The notes beneath the pieces were generated by a model, which saw only the letters and a list, made by a program, of their open reading frames with translations, ran no database searches and had not been told where the DNA came from. DNA of 34,175 bases from NCBI GenBank assembly GCA_963792175.1, contig CAWBVG010000022.1, positions 1 to 34,175 of the forward strand, written 5' to 3'. The DNA is from CAWBVG01 sp963792175 (GTDB taxonomy: Bacteria; Acidobacteriota; Vicinamibacteria; Vicinamibacterales; CAVVIG01). A program made the position numbers and the translations under genes. Below are positions 1 through 9,986 of this stretch, piece after piece. How positions within the stretch are numbered: the first letter of the stretch is position 1; every line of letters begins with the position of its first letter.

Positions 1-1336
1 TGTCGGGGTCGGTGACGCGATCGTCCAACGGCAGGAGCTCACGAATCGTCACGTGAGGACCGCCGCCACGTTCGCGACGCTGATGGGGATTGGCCGTCGC
101 GGGCATCCTCGTCGTGCTGGCGCCGGTGTTCGCTTCGATGATGCGCGACGCGCGAGTCGTTCCGGTCTTGCGAGTGCTGTCCGTCGCGTTAGCCATTCGC
201 AGCACCGCGATTGTCGCTGAAGCGCTGCTGCGGAGACAACTCGACTTCCGGCGGCAGTTTCTGATCGAAATCGTGGAGCTACTTGTGCGGCTACGGCGTC
301 CGTGGCAGTCAGCCTCGCGTCGCTCGGATATGGCGTCTGGAGCCTGGTCTGGGGCGGGCTCGTGCAGACGCTGATGGCATCGATCGCCCAGCTGGCAGCG
401 GTCCGACATCCAATTCGTCCGCTGCTCGAGCGGTCCGCGAGCTCGACGAGCTGCTCCGCTTCGGCTCTCGGCGCCGCGTTGAGCGGCTGCGTCAACTACG
501 TGGCGCTCAATGGAGACTACTTCCTGGTTGGACGCCTGATGGGAACTGCCAACCTGGGGTATATACCCGCGCCTATGGGCTGATGAACCTGCCGCAAACC
601 TACGCTGCGGGCGTCATGTCGAGCGTGATGTTTCCAGCGTTCGCCCAGGTCCAGAAAGAGCCTGCTCGTGTGCGATCGGGGGTTCCTAGTGGTGACGCGG
701 GCTGGACGGCGATGGTCGCAGCGCCGGCGATGACGACCATGGCGATTGCGGCTCCACATTTCGTGCGCGGCCTTTACGGACCCCAATGGATTGGCGTCGT
801 GGCCCCGCTGCAGGTACTCTCATTCGCCGGTTACTTTCGCGCGCTATACCACCTCGGAGGAATCACCGCACAAAGCCTTGGACGGATCTACGGTGAGCTG
901 TGGCGCCAGGTCGTCTATGCAGCCTTGGTCATCGGAGGGGTATTGGTCGGATCGCGCTACGGCCTTACGGGCGTGGCCATAGGCGTCAGCTCTCGCGATT
1001 CTGTACATGTTCGCGGCGACGGGTCACCTCGCGTTGCGGGCCACGGCCACGCCCTGGCGCGCGTACTGGAACGCCCAGGTCGAGTGCCATCGTGACGGCA
1101 GCGTTCACAGGAGCGCTGGCGCTCTCTGACACGGCTAGTGGCTCGAGAGCACACACGTCTCGTCCGGGTGCGATCACGCTCGGCGTTTTGACGGCGGCGG
1201 CGGTCCCGTGGAGCGTGGGAATGCTGTGGATTCTGGGCGAACCCAGATTTCGGGGCCGGTGCGGGCTCGCCTGCCTCGTTCCAGCCGACGGCTGGTCGAG
1301 ACGGCACGGCGACTGACGACAGGCACGTCAACTTGA
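1..1336 (+). CDS. Lipopolysaccharide/polysaccharide flippase (MOP superfamily, Polysacc_synt_3/WzxC-like), 5' partial, frame-broken
   Basis: This is a multi-pass membrane protein that would flip lipid-linked glycan units across the inner membrane. The window opens inside the gene. Reading begins in frame 2 (VGVGDAIVQRQELTNRH) and moves to frame 3 near base 88 (ILVVLAPVFASMMRD). It passes through frame 2 near 300-560 (GYGVWSLVWGG, NYVALNGDYFLVGRLMG) and frame 1 from about 565 (YTRAYGLMNLPQTYAAGV). It returns to frame 2 near 988, frame 3 near 1093 and frame 2 again near 1250, ending at TGA 1334-1336. The motifs around the phrases YFLVGRLMG and TRAYGLMNLP are typical of WzxC-type exporters. At least seven breaks lie in 1.3 kb with coding signal on both sides, so indel error is more likely than decay. 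The next gene starts directly after the stop. The family is secure; the exact protein sequence is not. Confidence 0.8.
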
Positions 1337-2433
1337 ATGGCGGAGAGGCGGAAGTGGGGGGTCGAGTTCGCGGTCACGTCCTCGTTCGAAAACGAGCGAT
1401 CCTCGGCAGAGCGTCCCTGGAGAGATTCGCGCGTTCGCGAAATGCCGGAACGAGCGCCTTCGCCTACCGGCTTTTCTGACACACTATCGCGCTCTCGGCG
1501 TAGACCGGTTCTTCATTGTCGACAACGACTCGTCCGATGGAACCACAGAGTACCTGGCTGCGCCAACCGGATGTTTGTGTGTTCCGGACGACAAATCGGT
1601 TGAGCGAGTCGGGCGCTCGACGCTGATGGCTGAACCCGCTCCTGTCAGAGATTCGGCGTCGGTGCATGGTGCGTCACTGTAGACATCGATGAGTTGCTCG
1701 TCTATCCCGGAAGTGAGCAGGCGTCGCTGCGAGACCTTACGGCACACTCGATCGAACAGGATGCGAAGCGCTCTCTTGCTTGCTGCTGGACCTTTACCCT
1801 GCCAGGACCATTGGCGGAATCTCGGTACCAGTCCCGGAGATGACCTGCTCGCGGCCGCGCCCTATTTCGACGCGGGTCCGTACGAAAAGTCGCCGGTCGA
1901 AACCTGCCCTGGAGTGTTCATCACCGGCGGCATGCGCGAGCGAGTGTTTTACCCGAAATTCAGAGCACGCGGCAGCGGCGCGAAGGCCTGCGACGCACTG
2001 CTCAATGCCGTGGCGTACCACTTCCCGATTCTTGGCGATACGCCTTGGGTGCGCGCGAGGTGGCGACGCCGACCACCCCTGCTGACAAAGGTACCGCTCG
2101 TCCGCTGGGACGCCAAATCAATGTACATCAATAGCTCACATTGGGTTTCTCCGCAAGATCGTGGCGCCGGAAACGGGAGCCCTTTTCCATTTCAAGTTCC
2201 TCCACGACTTTCATCGACGGGCTGTTCAGGAGGCAGCACGGGGTCAAGTCCTACGACGATGCAATCGAGTATCAGCAATATGTCGAACGGCTCAACCTGA
2301 ATCCAGACATGACACTCATGGGTGCACAGGTCGACACGTTTCGAGGGAACGTCTCAGCTGGTCGGCCTTGGCCTGATGGAAGATACCGATAGCCGTGGGG
2401 CCGCATGCGCGAGCACACGAACGGATCCCATGA
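1337..2433 (+). CDS. Glycosyltransferase, Glyco_tranf_2_4 type, tandem copy 1 (frame-broken)
   Basis: This is the first of three consecutive paralogues. The start ATG follows the flippase stop directly. The N-terminal nucleotide-sugar fold (RAFAKCRNERLRLPAF, then DRFFIVDNDSSDGT) is read near 1430-1545. The likely metal-binding DxD (VDIDELLVYPGSE) is near 1678-1715. The GGMRERVF segment is near 1930 and the C-terminal APETGALFHFKFLHDFH block is near 2164-2215. The pieces lie in different frames with roughly six or more breaks, but all of the blocks seen in copy 3 are present in the same order. The end is placed at TGA 2431-2433, which overlaps the ATG of copy 2 as in the copy 2/copy 3 junction; this end is inferred. 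The donor and acceptor sugars cannot be read from the sequence. It probably adds a residue to the exported glycan. Confidence 0.68.
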
Positions 2434-3514
2434 CGACGTCGACTCGATTGTCACGTTCTCGTCGAACGAACCACAAATCGTCAATCGTCCCGCCCCTGGT
2501 GGACATTCGTGCTTCTCCGATGTGCAGGAACGAGCGTCTTCGTTTGCCGGCGTTCCTCAGCCACTATCGCAGCCTCGGAGTCGATCGAGTTCATGGTCAT
2601 CGACAACGATTCTTCGGACGGAATCAATGAGGTATTTGGCTGATCAGGCCGATGTTCGAGGTATTTCGAACGTCGGATCGTTTCCGCGAGGCGAAAGCAA
2701 GGCACCCATTGGTTGAATGCTCTGCTGGCCGAATTCGGTGTCGGGTTCTGGTGCGTGACCGTTGATCTCGACGAACTGCTCGTATACCCCGGGAGCGAAC
2801 AGGCGTCGCTGCGCGGCGCTGACGGCCTATCTCGATCGACGCGGTTACGAAGCGCTTGCCTGCATGCTGCTCGACCTTTATCCCACTGGCCCGCTCAAAT
2901 CGTGCTGGTCCAGGTCAGGCGACGACCTGCTCGCCGCGGCACCCTGTTTCGATATCGGCCCCTACCCAAAGTCGCCGTTCACCTTGTGTCCGGGCGTCCT
3001 CAGCCAGAGGCGGGATGCGGGAGCGAGTCTTTTACCCGGAGTTCCGGACGCGTGGCCTGGGGGCGAAGATTTGGGACACGATGCTCTATCGCGTCGCGCT
3101 TCGCACACCACTGTTACGCGACAAGGCGTGGCTTCGCGCATGGCGGCGCCCCGACGCCGCCGTGCCTGACGAAGGTTCCTCTTATCCGGTGGGACAGACA
3201 TTCCAGGTATCCTCAACTGCACTCATTGGGTGTCACTGACAGAATCGTTGCGCCGGAGACGGGATTACTGCTGCATTTCAAGTTCCTGCAGGACTTTCAT
3301 GCTCGAGCAAAAGAGGAGGCAGCGAGGGACGAGCACTACGATGGGGCGACCGAGTATCGGACGGTATGCTGAGCGGCTCGGCGAAAACCCGGACATGACG
3401 CTCATGTACGAGGGCTCGACCCGCTTCGAAGGGACGACACAGCTCGTTCGCATGGGATTGATGCAGGATACCGACGCCTGGGCAGATGTCCGAGCGAGCG
3501 CAGGATCGAGATGA
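2430..3514 (+). CDS. Glycosyltransferase, Glyco_tranf_2_4 type, tandem copy 2 (frame-broken)
   Basis: This is the second paralogue. The ATG at 2430 overlaps the inferred stop of copy 1. The recognisable blocks are CRNERLRLPAF near 2525, a DNDSSDG-like segment near 2600, WLNALLAEFGVGFWCVTVD near 2712-2765 and DLDELLVYPGSEQ, which carries the DxD, near 2765-2800. GGMRERVFYPEFRTRGLGAK follows near 3012-3070, LTKVPLIRWD near 3170-3195 and APETGLLLHFKFLQDFH near 3252-3300. The final portion (MTLMYEGSTRFEGTTQLVRMG) is in frame 2 and ends at TGA 3512-3514, overlapping the ATG of copy 3. About six frame changes are needed. The order and spacing of blocks match copy 3, so the gene was or is full length. 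Substrate is unknown. Confidence 0.7.
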
Positions 3515-4559
3515 CAGTGCGCGATGGTTCCTGTCACGTTCTAACCGAAGGCGCCGTCATCGATCGCCCAGTCGCACCGCTGGGGCAGATTCGTGCGTTC
3601 GCGACGTGCCGGGACGAACGCCTTCGGCTCCCGGCCTTCTTGAAACATTATCGCGATCTGGGGATCGACCGATTCTTCATCGTCGACAACGACTCGAACG
3701 ATGGGACCGCGGACTACCTGGTTGACCAGCCCGATGTTCATCTGTTCCGAACAGCAAACGGTACAGCGAATCGGGAATGGGCACGGACTGGCTGAACGCC
3801 CTCCTGGCACAGTTCGGGGTCGGCTTCTGGTGCGTCACAGTTGACATCGACGAGTTGCTCGTTTACCCCGGCAGCGAGCACGCCTCGTTGCGCACATTGA
3901 CCGAGTATCTCGATCGGCACGGCTATCAGGCGTTCGCCTGCCTGCTATTGGATATGTACCCAGGTGGGCGTCTCGATGACTGCGCGTATCAGCCTGGCGA
4001 TGACCTCGTCGCGGCCTCTCCCTATTTTGATGTTGGCCCATATACGAAATCGCCATTTGACCTCTGCCCGGGAGTCCTCATCTGCGGAGGCATGCGAGAG
4101 CGCGTCTTTCACAGCGACTTCCGAGCGCGCGGCCTCGCCGCGAAGCTCTACGAGGCCTTGCACTATCGTGTGCTCCGCCACTGGTCGTGGCTAGCCGCTC
4201 CCGAACCTCACAGGCCGCCTCTGCTCACGAAGGTTCCCCTCGTCCGGTGGGATCTGAAGACTCGCTACTTGAAGGGCAATCATGGGGTGACGCCCAAGAC
4301 CGTCGCACCGGAGACCGGTGCACTCCTGCACTTCAAGTTCCTGCACGACTTTCACGCTCGTGTGGTTCAGGAGGCTGGTCGAGGCGAACACTACGACCAC
4401 GCATCCGAGTATCGACGCTATGCAAGACGGCTCGAGAAGAATCCCGATCTGACGCTCCTCTGCGAGCAGTCGGCGCGCTTCGAGGACACCGCCCAGCTGG
4501 TTCGAATGGGACTGATACGCGACACAAAACCTTGGACGGATGTTCGAGCAGGAGAATGA
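3511..4559 (+). CDS. Glycosyltransferase, Glyco_tranf_2_4 type, tandem copy 3 (one frame break)
   Basis: This is the best preserved of the three paralogues, about 349 residues. The N-terminus (MTVRDGSCHVLTEGAVIDRP) is followed by IRAFATCRDERLRLPAFLKH and FFIVDNDSNDGTADYLV, the donor-binding half of a GT-A-like fold. The frame shifts once near 3770-3790, then runs open to 4559. The DID of VDIDELLVYPGSE near 3840-3870 is the probable metal site. Downstream blocks are GGMRERVFHSDF, LTKVPLVRWD, APETGALLHFKFLHDFH and NPDLTLLCEQSARFEDTAQL. The start overlaps the stop of copy 2 and its own stop overlaps the methyltransferase start, so translation is probably coupled. The family is assigned from the N-terminal motif (PF13704-like). 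The role in building a surface glycan is inferred from the flippase and other glycosyltransferases nearby. Confidence 0.8.
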
Positions 4560-5584
4560 AGCGCGACGAGGATCTCCGGCGTCGCATTCAGGACACGCTT
4601 TGCCTGGATAAGGAAACACTCGCTCAACTGCTTCACCCCGACTTCAATCGCTACTTTCGACATCTCCTTCGCGACTCGAAGGCCATCACGCGTTACGTCG
4701 AAGAGGTCGATTATCTTGTGCAGCGTGGTGAGTTGCGCGGGCAGGTGTTGGATCTGGCGGCAGGTTTTGGCTTGACGGCGGCATGCCTGAAGATGCTTGG
4801 TGTTAACAGTGTCACCTGCCTGGATATCTCGGATACCAAAGTGACGACGGGCCGGAAACTTTTTCAGCTGCTGCAGGCCGATGGCTGCGTGTTTCATGTG
4901 GGCGATGGTCGCACGCTGCCGTTTGCGGACAAGAGCTTTGACAGCGTCGTGATCAAGGACGCAGTCTCCCATTTCAGCGATCCGACCCGTATCTGGGTGG
5001 AAGTCATGCGCGTGCTCAGACCAGGCGGTCGGCTGTTGGTCTTCGATGACCGCAACGCACGCAACCGTCACGTCGCCACGGCAACCCAAAAGATCTGGGA
5101 GATGAGCGAAAGAGGTTCGCCGACAGAATTGAGCAGCCTCGGGATGGATGTGTCATTTACGCAAATGCGCCGCGATTACCTCGCACGGCGTTTCCCACAG
5201 CTCGATGAACCAGAGCTCGCGGCTATCGCTGACACCACAACGGGCTACACATTTGAGATGCTGGATCGTGCTGTGCCTTCGAGACTCGAAGGAAAGCTGG
5301 TGGAGCTGACGCCATTAGCCCCGTGCGTCAATCCGGAGAGTGGCATCGTGCAAGAGCGTCTTGTTGATCCGATCGCTCTGACACGCGAGCTCGAAGGCCT
5401 GGGTTTCAGAACACATCTGGTGCCGCCCATGCAATGGGATCCCAAGACCTGGCTTCACGGCGGAGGTAGCTGGAAAGGATTCTGGGCGCGCGTCGTCGTC
5501 CGGATGATCTGGCCGACTCGCGCGCTACGGACGGTGCTGCTTCAGCGGATGGATCATTTCATCGTTGTCGGTCTCACGCGGTAA
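4556..5584 (+). CDS. SAM-dependent methyltransferase (class I, Methyltransf_11-like)
   Basis: This is an intact 342-residue protein. Motif I is VLDLAAGFGLTAACLKMLG at about residues 64-82, the SAM-binding loop of class I methyltransferases. It is followed by VTCLDIS, then DGRTLPFADKSFDSVVIKD and the post-motif RVLRPGGRLLVFDD near residues 152-165. The chosen ATG at 4556 lies in an ATGA overlap with the preceding glycosyltransferase stop. An AGGAG at 4550-4554 is too close to act as a normal ribosome site, so coupled translation is likelier. The N-terminal 60 and C-terminal 150 residues are not recognised. Its position at the end of the flippase-glycosyltransferase run suggests it modifies a sugar or caps the glycan, but no acceptor can be named. 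It ends 7 bases before the convergent membrane glycosyltransferase gene. Confidence 0.85.
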   Translation: MKRDEDLRRRIQDTLCLDKETLAQLLHPDFNRYFRHLLRDSKAITRYVEEVDYLVQRGELRGQVLDLAAGFGLTAACLKMLGVNSVTCLDISDTKVTTGRKLFQLLQADGCVFHVGDGRTLPFADKSFDSVVIKDAVSHFSDPTRIWVEVMRVLRPGGRLLVFDDRNARNRHVATATQKIWEMSERGSPTELSSLGMDVSFTQMRRDYLARRFPQLDEPELAAIADTTTGYTFEMLDRAVPSRLEGKLVELTPLAPCVNPESGIVQERLVDPIALTRELEGLGFRTHLVPPMQWDPKTWLHGGGSWKGFWARVVVRMIWPTRALRTVLLQRMDHFIVVGLTR

Positions 5585-5591
5585 GGCCCGG

Positions 5592-7202
5592 TCATCTTGC
5601 GATAGGAACGACGTGAAGGAATTCCCGATTGCTGAGCGACGGGAATTCCAGGTCCACGGTCGACACCGGCGAGACGACCGACATCACCCGGTAGAGATCG
5701 ACTCGGCGGTCTCCCTGCGCCCGTCGATCGGAAACGAACGCGCCAACTCGAATTCGGGCCTGACGACGGCCTGTCGCAGCAACCGCTGGCCCTCCACCCA
5801 GATCGGTCTGTCGTCGACCTCGATGGCGACCCAGCGACAGCCGCATCGCGTCCGCAGAAGTGTCACGACATCATCGGTGGACGCGACGTTCGACTTCTGG
5901 ACCCACTTGAACGTCGTCGTGGGTCCGGCTTCGAACAGCAGCCGGTTGGCCAGAACGATCCGGCTGGCGAAGCGCGGATCCGACGCGCGCACATAAAACC
6001 CGAACAGGCCGTCGTAGGCGCCGTCGTAGAGGACCGCGTCCGCGGGCCCTTGCTGGTGCAAGTACTCCGTCAGCTCGCCAAACCCCGACACCTGCGGAAT
6101 CTGAATCCGCGACGCCGACCATCCGCCGGCGATCAGGGTCGCGACAAGAACGGCGACCTGCCACGCCGGCGCGATCGCGACTCGCCGCGCTGTCCATGCG
6201 ATGGCGAGAGCGGCCGCGAGCACGAAGGCCGGAGCCGCAAGCAGCACATAACGCGGATCCCGTGCCGGTAGAAGGGACAGGACAAGAACCGGCGCCAGGA
6301 TCCAACTGCCAACGTAGACGGCCTCCGTTCGCCACGCCCTTGTCCATGCGGCCGCCGCCATCCCCACCGCGCCGGCGGCGAGCGCCGGCATGCCGACGAC
6401 AGTCGGGAAGGACCCGCCAGTAAAACGTCCACGTGACGCGCTTCGTGAGGAGCGCGATCGTCGGCAGCTGTCTCGAGGTGTGCACCGGCGCGAGCGCGAG
6501 CGCCGCGACCAGCGGAAGGAGTGCGACGAGGGCCGCCGCCGCGATCCACAGCAGCCGGCGATCGAAACGAAGCGAACGGCCGCCGACGAGCGCCCACGTC
6601 CCGAGCACACATAACACGATGCCGCCCGGGTAGTACGTCAGCAGCGCGGCGATCGCGAAGCCGGAGGCGGCAAGCCCTTGTGTCGTCCGTCCTGTTTCCA
6701 GCCAGCGGCGGAAGTGGTACAGCGATCCAAGTCCCAGCGCGGTTGCCGGCACGTTCAGCATCACGGTGTTGGACCACAGCACCATGCCCGGGATGAACGC
6801 GAGAAATGCACCCGCCCATCCGGCAGGTTCGCCAATCCAGCGCCTCGCCCAGGTCATCGTGTACAGCCCGGCCACCATCGCGAACATCAGCACCAGCGAT
6901 TTCGCGACGTACGGCGAGGAACCGAACGCCGCGAACGCGAGCCCTTCGACGAGATAGAACAGCGGCGGATACGTCACCGGAGCAATCACCGGATAGCGCG
7001 CGTAGTAGCGCAGCGCATACGCGACGGGGTCGCGCGGCAGCGCGTGCACCAGGTCCCACCAGAAGAGACCGTTGACGGCGTGTCTTGGAGCGTCGCCTTG
7101 AAACCACAGCCCGTCGCTGTGCCGATGCAAGGCCGCGACGGCCAGGAATGTCACCATCACCGCCGCGATCTGACACGCGCGGGAACGCAGGACCAGAGTC
7201 AT
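5592..7202 (-). CDS. Membrane glycosyltransferase of the GT39/ArnT-PMT type (two frame breaks)
   Basis: This polytopic protein of about 536 residues should transfer a sugar from a polyprenyl-phosphate donor on the periplasmic side. The ATG at 7202 (MTLVLRSRACQIAAVMVTFL) begins the first membrane segment. A periplasmic loop with an acidic residue (WFQGDAPRHAVNGL) and TYPPLFYLVEGLAFAAFGSS follows, as in ArnT/PMT proteins. Helices such as GWAGAFLAFIPGMVLWSN and AIAALLTYYPGGIVLCVLG run to the first break near 6415, where the frame changes to GGSFPTVVGMPALAAG. A second break near 5700 makes a premature stop at 5684. The better C-terminus continues DLYRVMSVVSPVSTVDLEFP to TGA at 5592. The gene is joined in frame to the upstream GT2 gene, probably artificially. 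Substrate is unknown. Confidence 0.78.
5618..5649. repeat. Perfect 10-bp inverted repeat near convergent gene ends
   Basis: GGAATTCCCG at 5618-5627 pairs with CGGGAATTCC at 5640-5649 across a 12-base loop. It lies inside the last codons of the minus-strand membrane glycosyltransferase, 34 bases past the methyltransferase stop. It could end plus-strand transcripts, but there is no T-run, so a terminator role is only possible. Confidence 0.4.
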
Positions 7203-8243
7203 CGCGCGGCCGGCGGCGCGCCCCCGGGATCGCGACGCTGTCTGGTAAATGCGGTCGTAGGGAATGAGCGGTTGCGGGAGGTCCCACGTGCTGAAACGCA
7301 CCCCCGCCGAGATGGCGCGCGGATGGACGGAGCGGCTTCCGAACTGTCTGGAGAACAATCGCATCAGCAACGGCAACACCCGGAACGCGAAAGGCGATCG
7401 CAGCGCGCGCACGCCCCAGCCCACAGCCTCCCAATAGGCGCCGGACCAATAGGCTACGCCGGCGAGGTACAACGCAAATTGATCCTGCGAACGTCTGACG
7501 ACCGCTCGTGAAAGGTCCGGTCGGCGTGCCCGCGCCGCCTCCATCACCAGGCGGTGCGATCGCCACATCCGATCGCTTCGCCGAGACATGCTCTGACGGC
7601 GCTTCCGATACGCGACCAGCCGCTCCGGGGCGACGACCACCCGCGATCGCTCGGCGACCTTCAGGGCGAGGTCCCAATCCTCCGAGCCCTCGGCGTCGCG
7701 TTCACGGAGCGTCACATCGTATCCGCCGACTTGCTCGAGAATCTGACGCCGGTACAGCGGCACGCTGGCGTTGCCGGTGTAATTCACCTGCACGAGCGTG
7801 TCGGCACCGTGCCCTTCGATGCGCCAGGCCGGGGACGAATCGAGCAGCACGCCGGCATCGTCGATCGTCACCCACCAGCAGTAGACCAACCCCGTGCCGT
7901 CGCCGGCTTCGAACAGTCGCCGGACCTGTCGCTCGATCTTGGTCGGATCCCATAAGTCGTCCGCGTCGAGCGGCGCGATCAACTCGCCGCGCGCGGCCTC
8001 GACGGCGCGATTGCGCGCGGCTGCCACGCCGCGATTCGCCTGTGCGAGGAGCCGGACTCTCGGATCGCGCGCAACCCACGACTCGACGATGGCTCGCGTA
8101 CCGTCGCGCGATCCGTCGTCGACGACAACGATTTCCGTATTGCGGTAGGTTTGCCCCACGGCCGATTCGAGCGTCGCGGCAATCGAGGATTCGCCATCGT
8201 GGACCGGCAGAACGATCGACACGAGAGGCTGCTTGTCAGCCAT
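7199..8243 (-). CDS. Family 2 glycosyltransferase
   Basis: This is an inverting GT-A enzyme of about 347 residues. LVSIVLPVHDGESSIAATL at residues 7-25 and VVVDDGSRDGT form the nucleotide-binding fold. APLDADDLWDP at about residues 90-100 gives the DxD metal site, and EGSEDWDLALKV is the typical acidic acceptor-side motif. The ATG at 8243 was chosen because homology begins at once after it. The open frame extends 21 codons further upstream without recognisable sequence. In the sequence as given the frame runs on into the membrane glycosyltransferase. The end at 7199 assumes an extra base in the run CCCCCGGG at 7221-7228, after which a TGA overlaps the next ATG. It is divergent from the flavoprotein gene across about 165 bases. 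Confidence 0.82.
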
Positions 8244-8248
8244 TCGAC

Positions 8249-8256
8249 ATACTTTA
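8249..8256 (-). promoter_or_regulatory. Possible -10 element close to the GT2 start
   Basis: On the minus strand TAAAGTAT ends 5 bases before the ATG at 8243, and no Shine-Dalgarno sequence is present. If used, the transcript would start at or very near the start codon. Confidence 0.25.
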
Positions 8257-8379
8257 GTCACCAGACTGGACCGACACCGAGTCCGTTGATGCGACGTTGT
8301 CGACACTCATCGGCGATCTTCGAGCGGCACATCGCTTGTTTAGCTGAGGCGGCTTCGCGTCTCCCACGCACACCTCATC

Positions 8380-8385
8380 TATATT
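8380..8385 (+). promoter_or_regulatory. Possible -10 element for the flavoprotein gene
   Basis: TATATT stands out in GC-rich surroundings 23 bases before the ATG at 8409, in the divergent gap between the GT2 and flavoprotein genes. No convincing -35 element is visible at the usual spacing. Confidence 0.25.
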
Positions 8386-8408
8386 TCACGACGCACGACC
8401 ACGATGCC

Positions 8409-9970
8409 ATGATCGCTCGAAGCGACGCGACAGTATTTGAGTCGACCTCGACTGCTCCGGTCGTGGTGATCGGCGCCGGACCCGCCGGGCTGACGGCCGC
8501 CCTCGAGCTCGCGCAGCTTGGCGTGCCGGTGCTGGTCGTCGAGGCCAACACGCGGGTCGGCGGACTCGCTCAGACAGTCGAGTACAAAGGGTTCCGGTTC
8601 GACATCGGCGGGCATCGCTTCTTTACCAAGGTGCCGGCGGTCCGTGCGCTGTGGCGATCGATGCTCGGCGCCGACTTCCTGCACCCGGCCACGGCTGTCG
8701 CGCATTCTCTTCGACGGGAAATTCTTCGACTATCCGTTGAAACCGGCGGACGCCTTGTTCAACCTGGGGGTCTTCCGCAGCATCGCGATCCTCGCCAGCT
8801 ACCTGCGGGTCAAGGTACGGCCCGTCGATCCGGAAATCAGCTTCGAGGACTGGGTCACGAACCGCTTCGGACGAAAGCTGTTCCGGCTGTTCTTCAAGAC
8901 CTACACCGAGAAAGTGTGGGGCATTCCGTGCCGCACCATCAGCGCGCGGTGGGCCGCCCAGCGGATCCAGGGCCTGTCGCTGAAGATTGCCGTCATCAAC
9001 ATGCTGGCGCCGTGGCTGAACCGCCGGCCGGGCCGCGAGGTCAAGACGCTGGTTGACGAATTCGAATATCCGCGTCTGGGTCCCGGGATGATGTGGGAAG
9101 CGTTTGCGGCACGGATCGAGGAGCTCGGCGGATCGGTCCTCTTGAACGCGCGCGTCACCGCCGTCTCGCACGACGGCCACGCCGTTCGCGGCGTCGAGAT
9201 CGAGGACGCCGACGGTGGCCGCCTGTTCCAGCCGGCCTCGAACGTCGTCTCGACGATGCCGCTGACGCATCTGGTGAGGAGCCTGGGCCGCAGCGCGCCG
9301 GCCGCCGTGCAGCAGGCGACGCGCGATCTCAAGTATCGGGACTTCATCACCGTGGCGGTGGTCGTCGATCGCGCCGAGCTGTTCCCGGACAACTGGATCT
9401 ACATTCACGATCCGTCCGTCAAGGTCGGCCGCATCCAGAACTTCAAGAACTGGAGCGCCGACATGGTGCCGGATCAGGTCGAAGACCTGCCTGGGCCTCG
9501 AGTACTTCTGCTCGGCCGGCGACGACATCTCGTCGCTCTCGAACACGCAACTCGTCGAGCTGGCCACCTCCGAACTGGAAGCGATCGGCCTCGTCGAGCG
9601 GCAGTGGATCGTCGACGCGACCGTCGTGCGTGTGCCGAAGGCGTATCCGGTCTACGACGAGGACTACGAGCAGGCGTTGAGCACCATCCGCGCGTACGTG
9701 TCGGGATTCGCCAACCTGCAGACCATCGGCCGCAACGGCACGCATACCTACAACAACCAGGACCACTCGATGGTGATGGGGATGCTGGCGGTGCGGAACC
9801 TGTTCGGTGACCAGCACGACGTCTGGACCATCGATCACCCCGACGAGTATCTGGAGGAACTGCACGAGGCGAGCACGCCGTCGCTCCGCATCGGCGGCCG
9901 TTCGCTCGCGTCCACGCAGCCGCTCATCCCGACGCTGGTCCGCGCGCGAGAGGCATTCGAACCGCGGTAG
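8409..9970 (+). CDS. FAD-dependent amine-oxidase/UDP-galactopyranose-mutase-like oxidoreductase (two frame breaks)
   Basis: This flavoprotein has about 520 residues. The dinucleotide-binding motif VVVIGAGPAGLTAALELA is at residues 18-35, followed by VVEANTRVGGLAQTVEYKG and FDIGGHRFFTK. This arrangement is shared by protoporphyrinogen-oxidase-like, amine oxidase and UDP-galactopyranose mutase-like proteins. The frame changes near 8695 (to FDGKFFDYPLKPADALFNLG) and near 9488 (to GLEYFCSAGDDISSLSNTQL). The last third contains RVPKAYPVYDEDYEQAL and GRNGTHTYNNQDHSMVMGM and stops at 9970. The neighbouring glycosyltransferases suggest that it makes or modifies a sugar donor, but the sequence does not show the substrate. 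COG1232-type relatives often sit in cell-surface glycan loci. The start is the first ATG in the frame that leads into the FAD motif. Confidence 0.8.
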
Positions 9971-9986
9971 CGCACCCGCGCGAGTG

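Noticed and set aside
5871..8243. A single bifunctional GT2-GT39 enzyme
   Set aside because: The join lies at a homopolymer and an ATG overlapped by a TGA in the alternative frame; two separate genes fit better.
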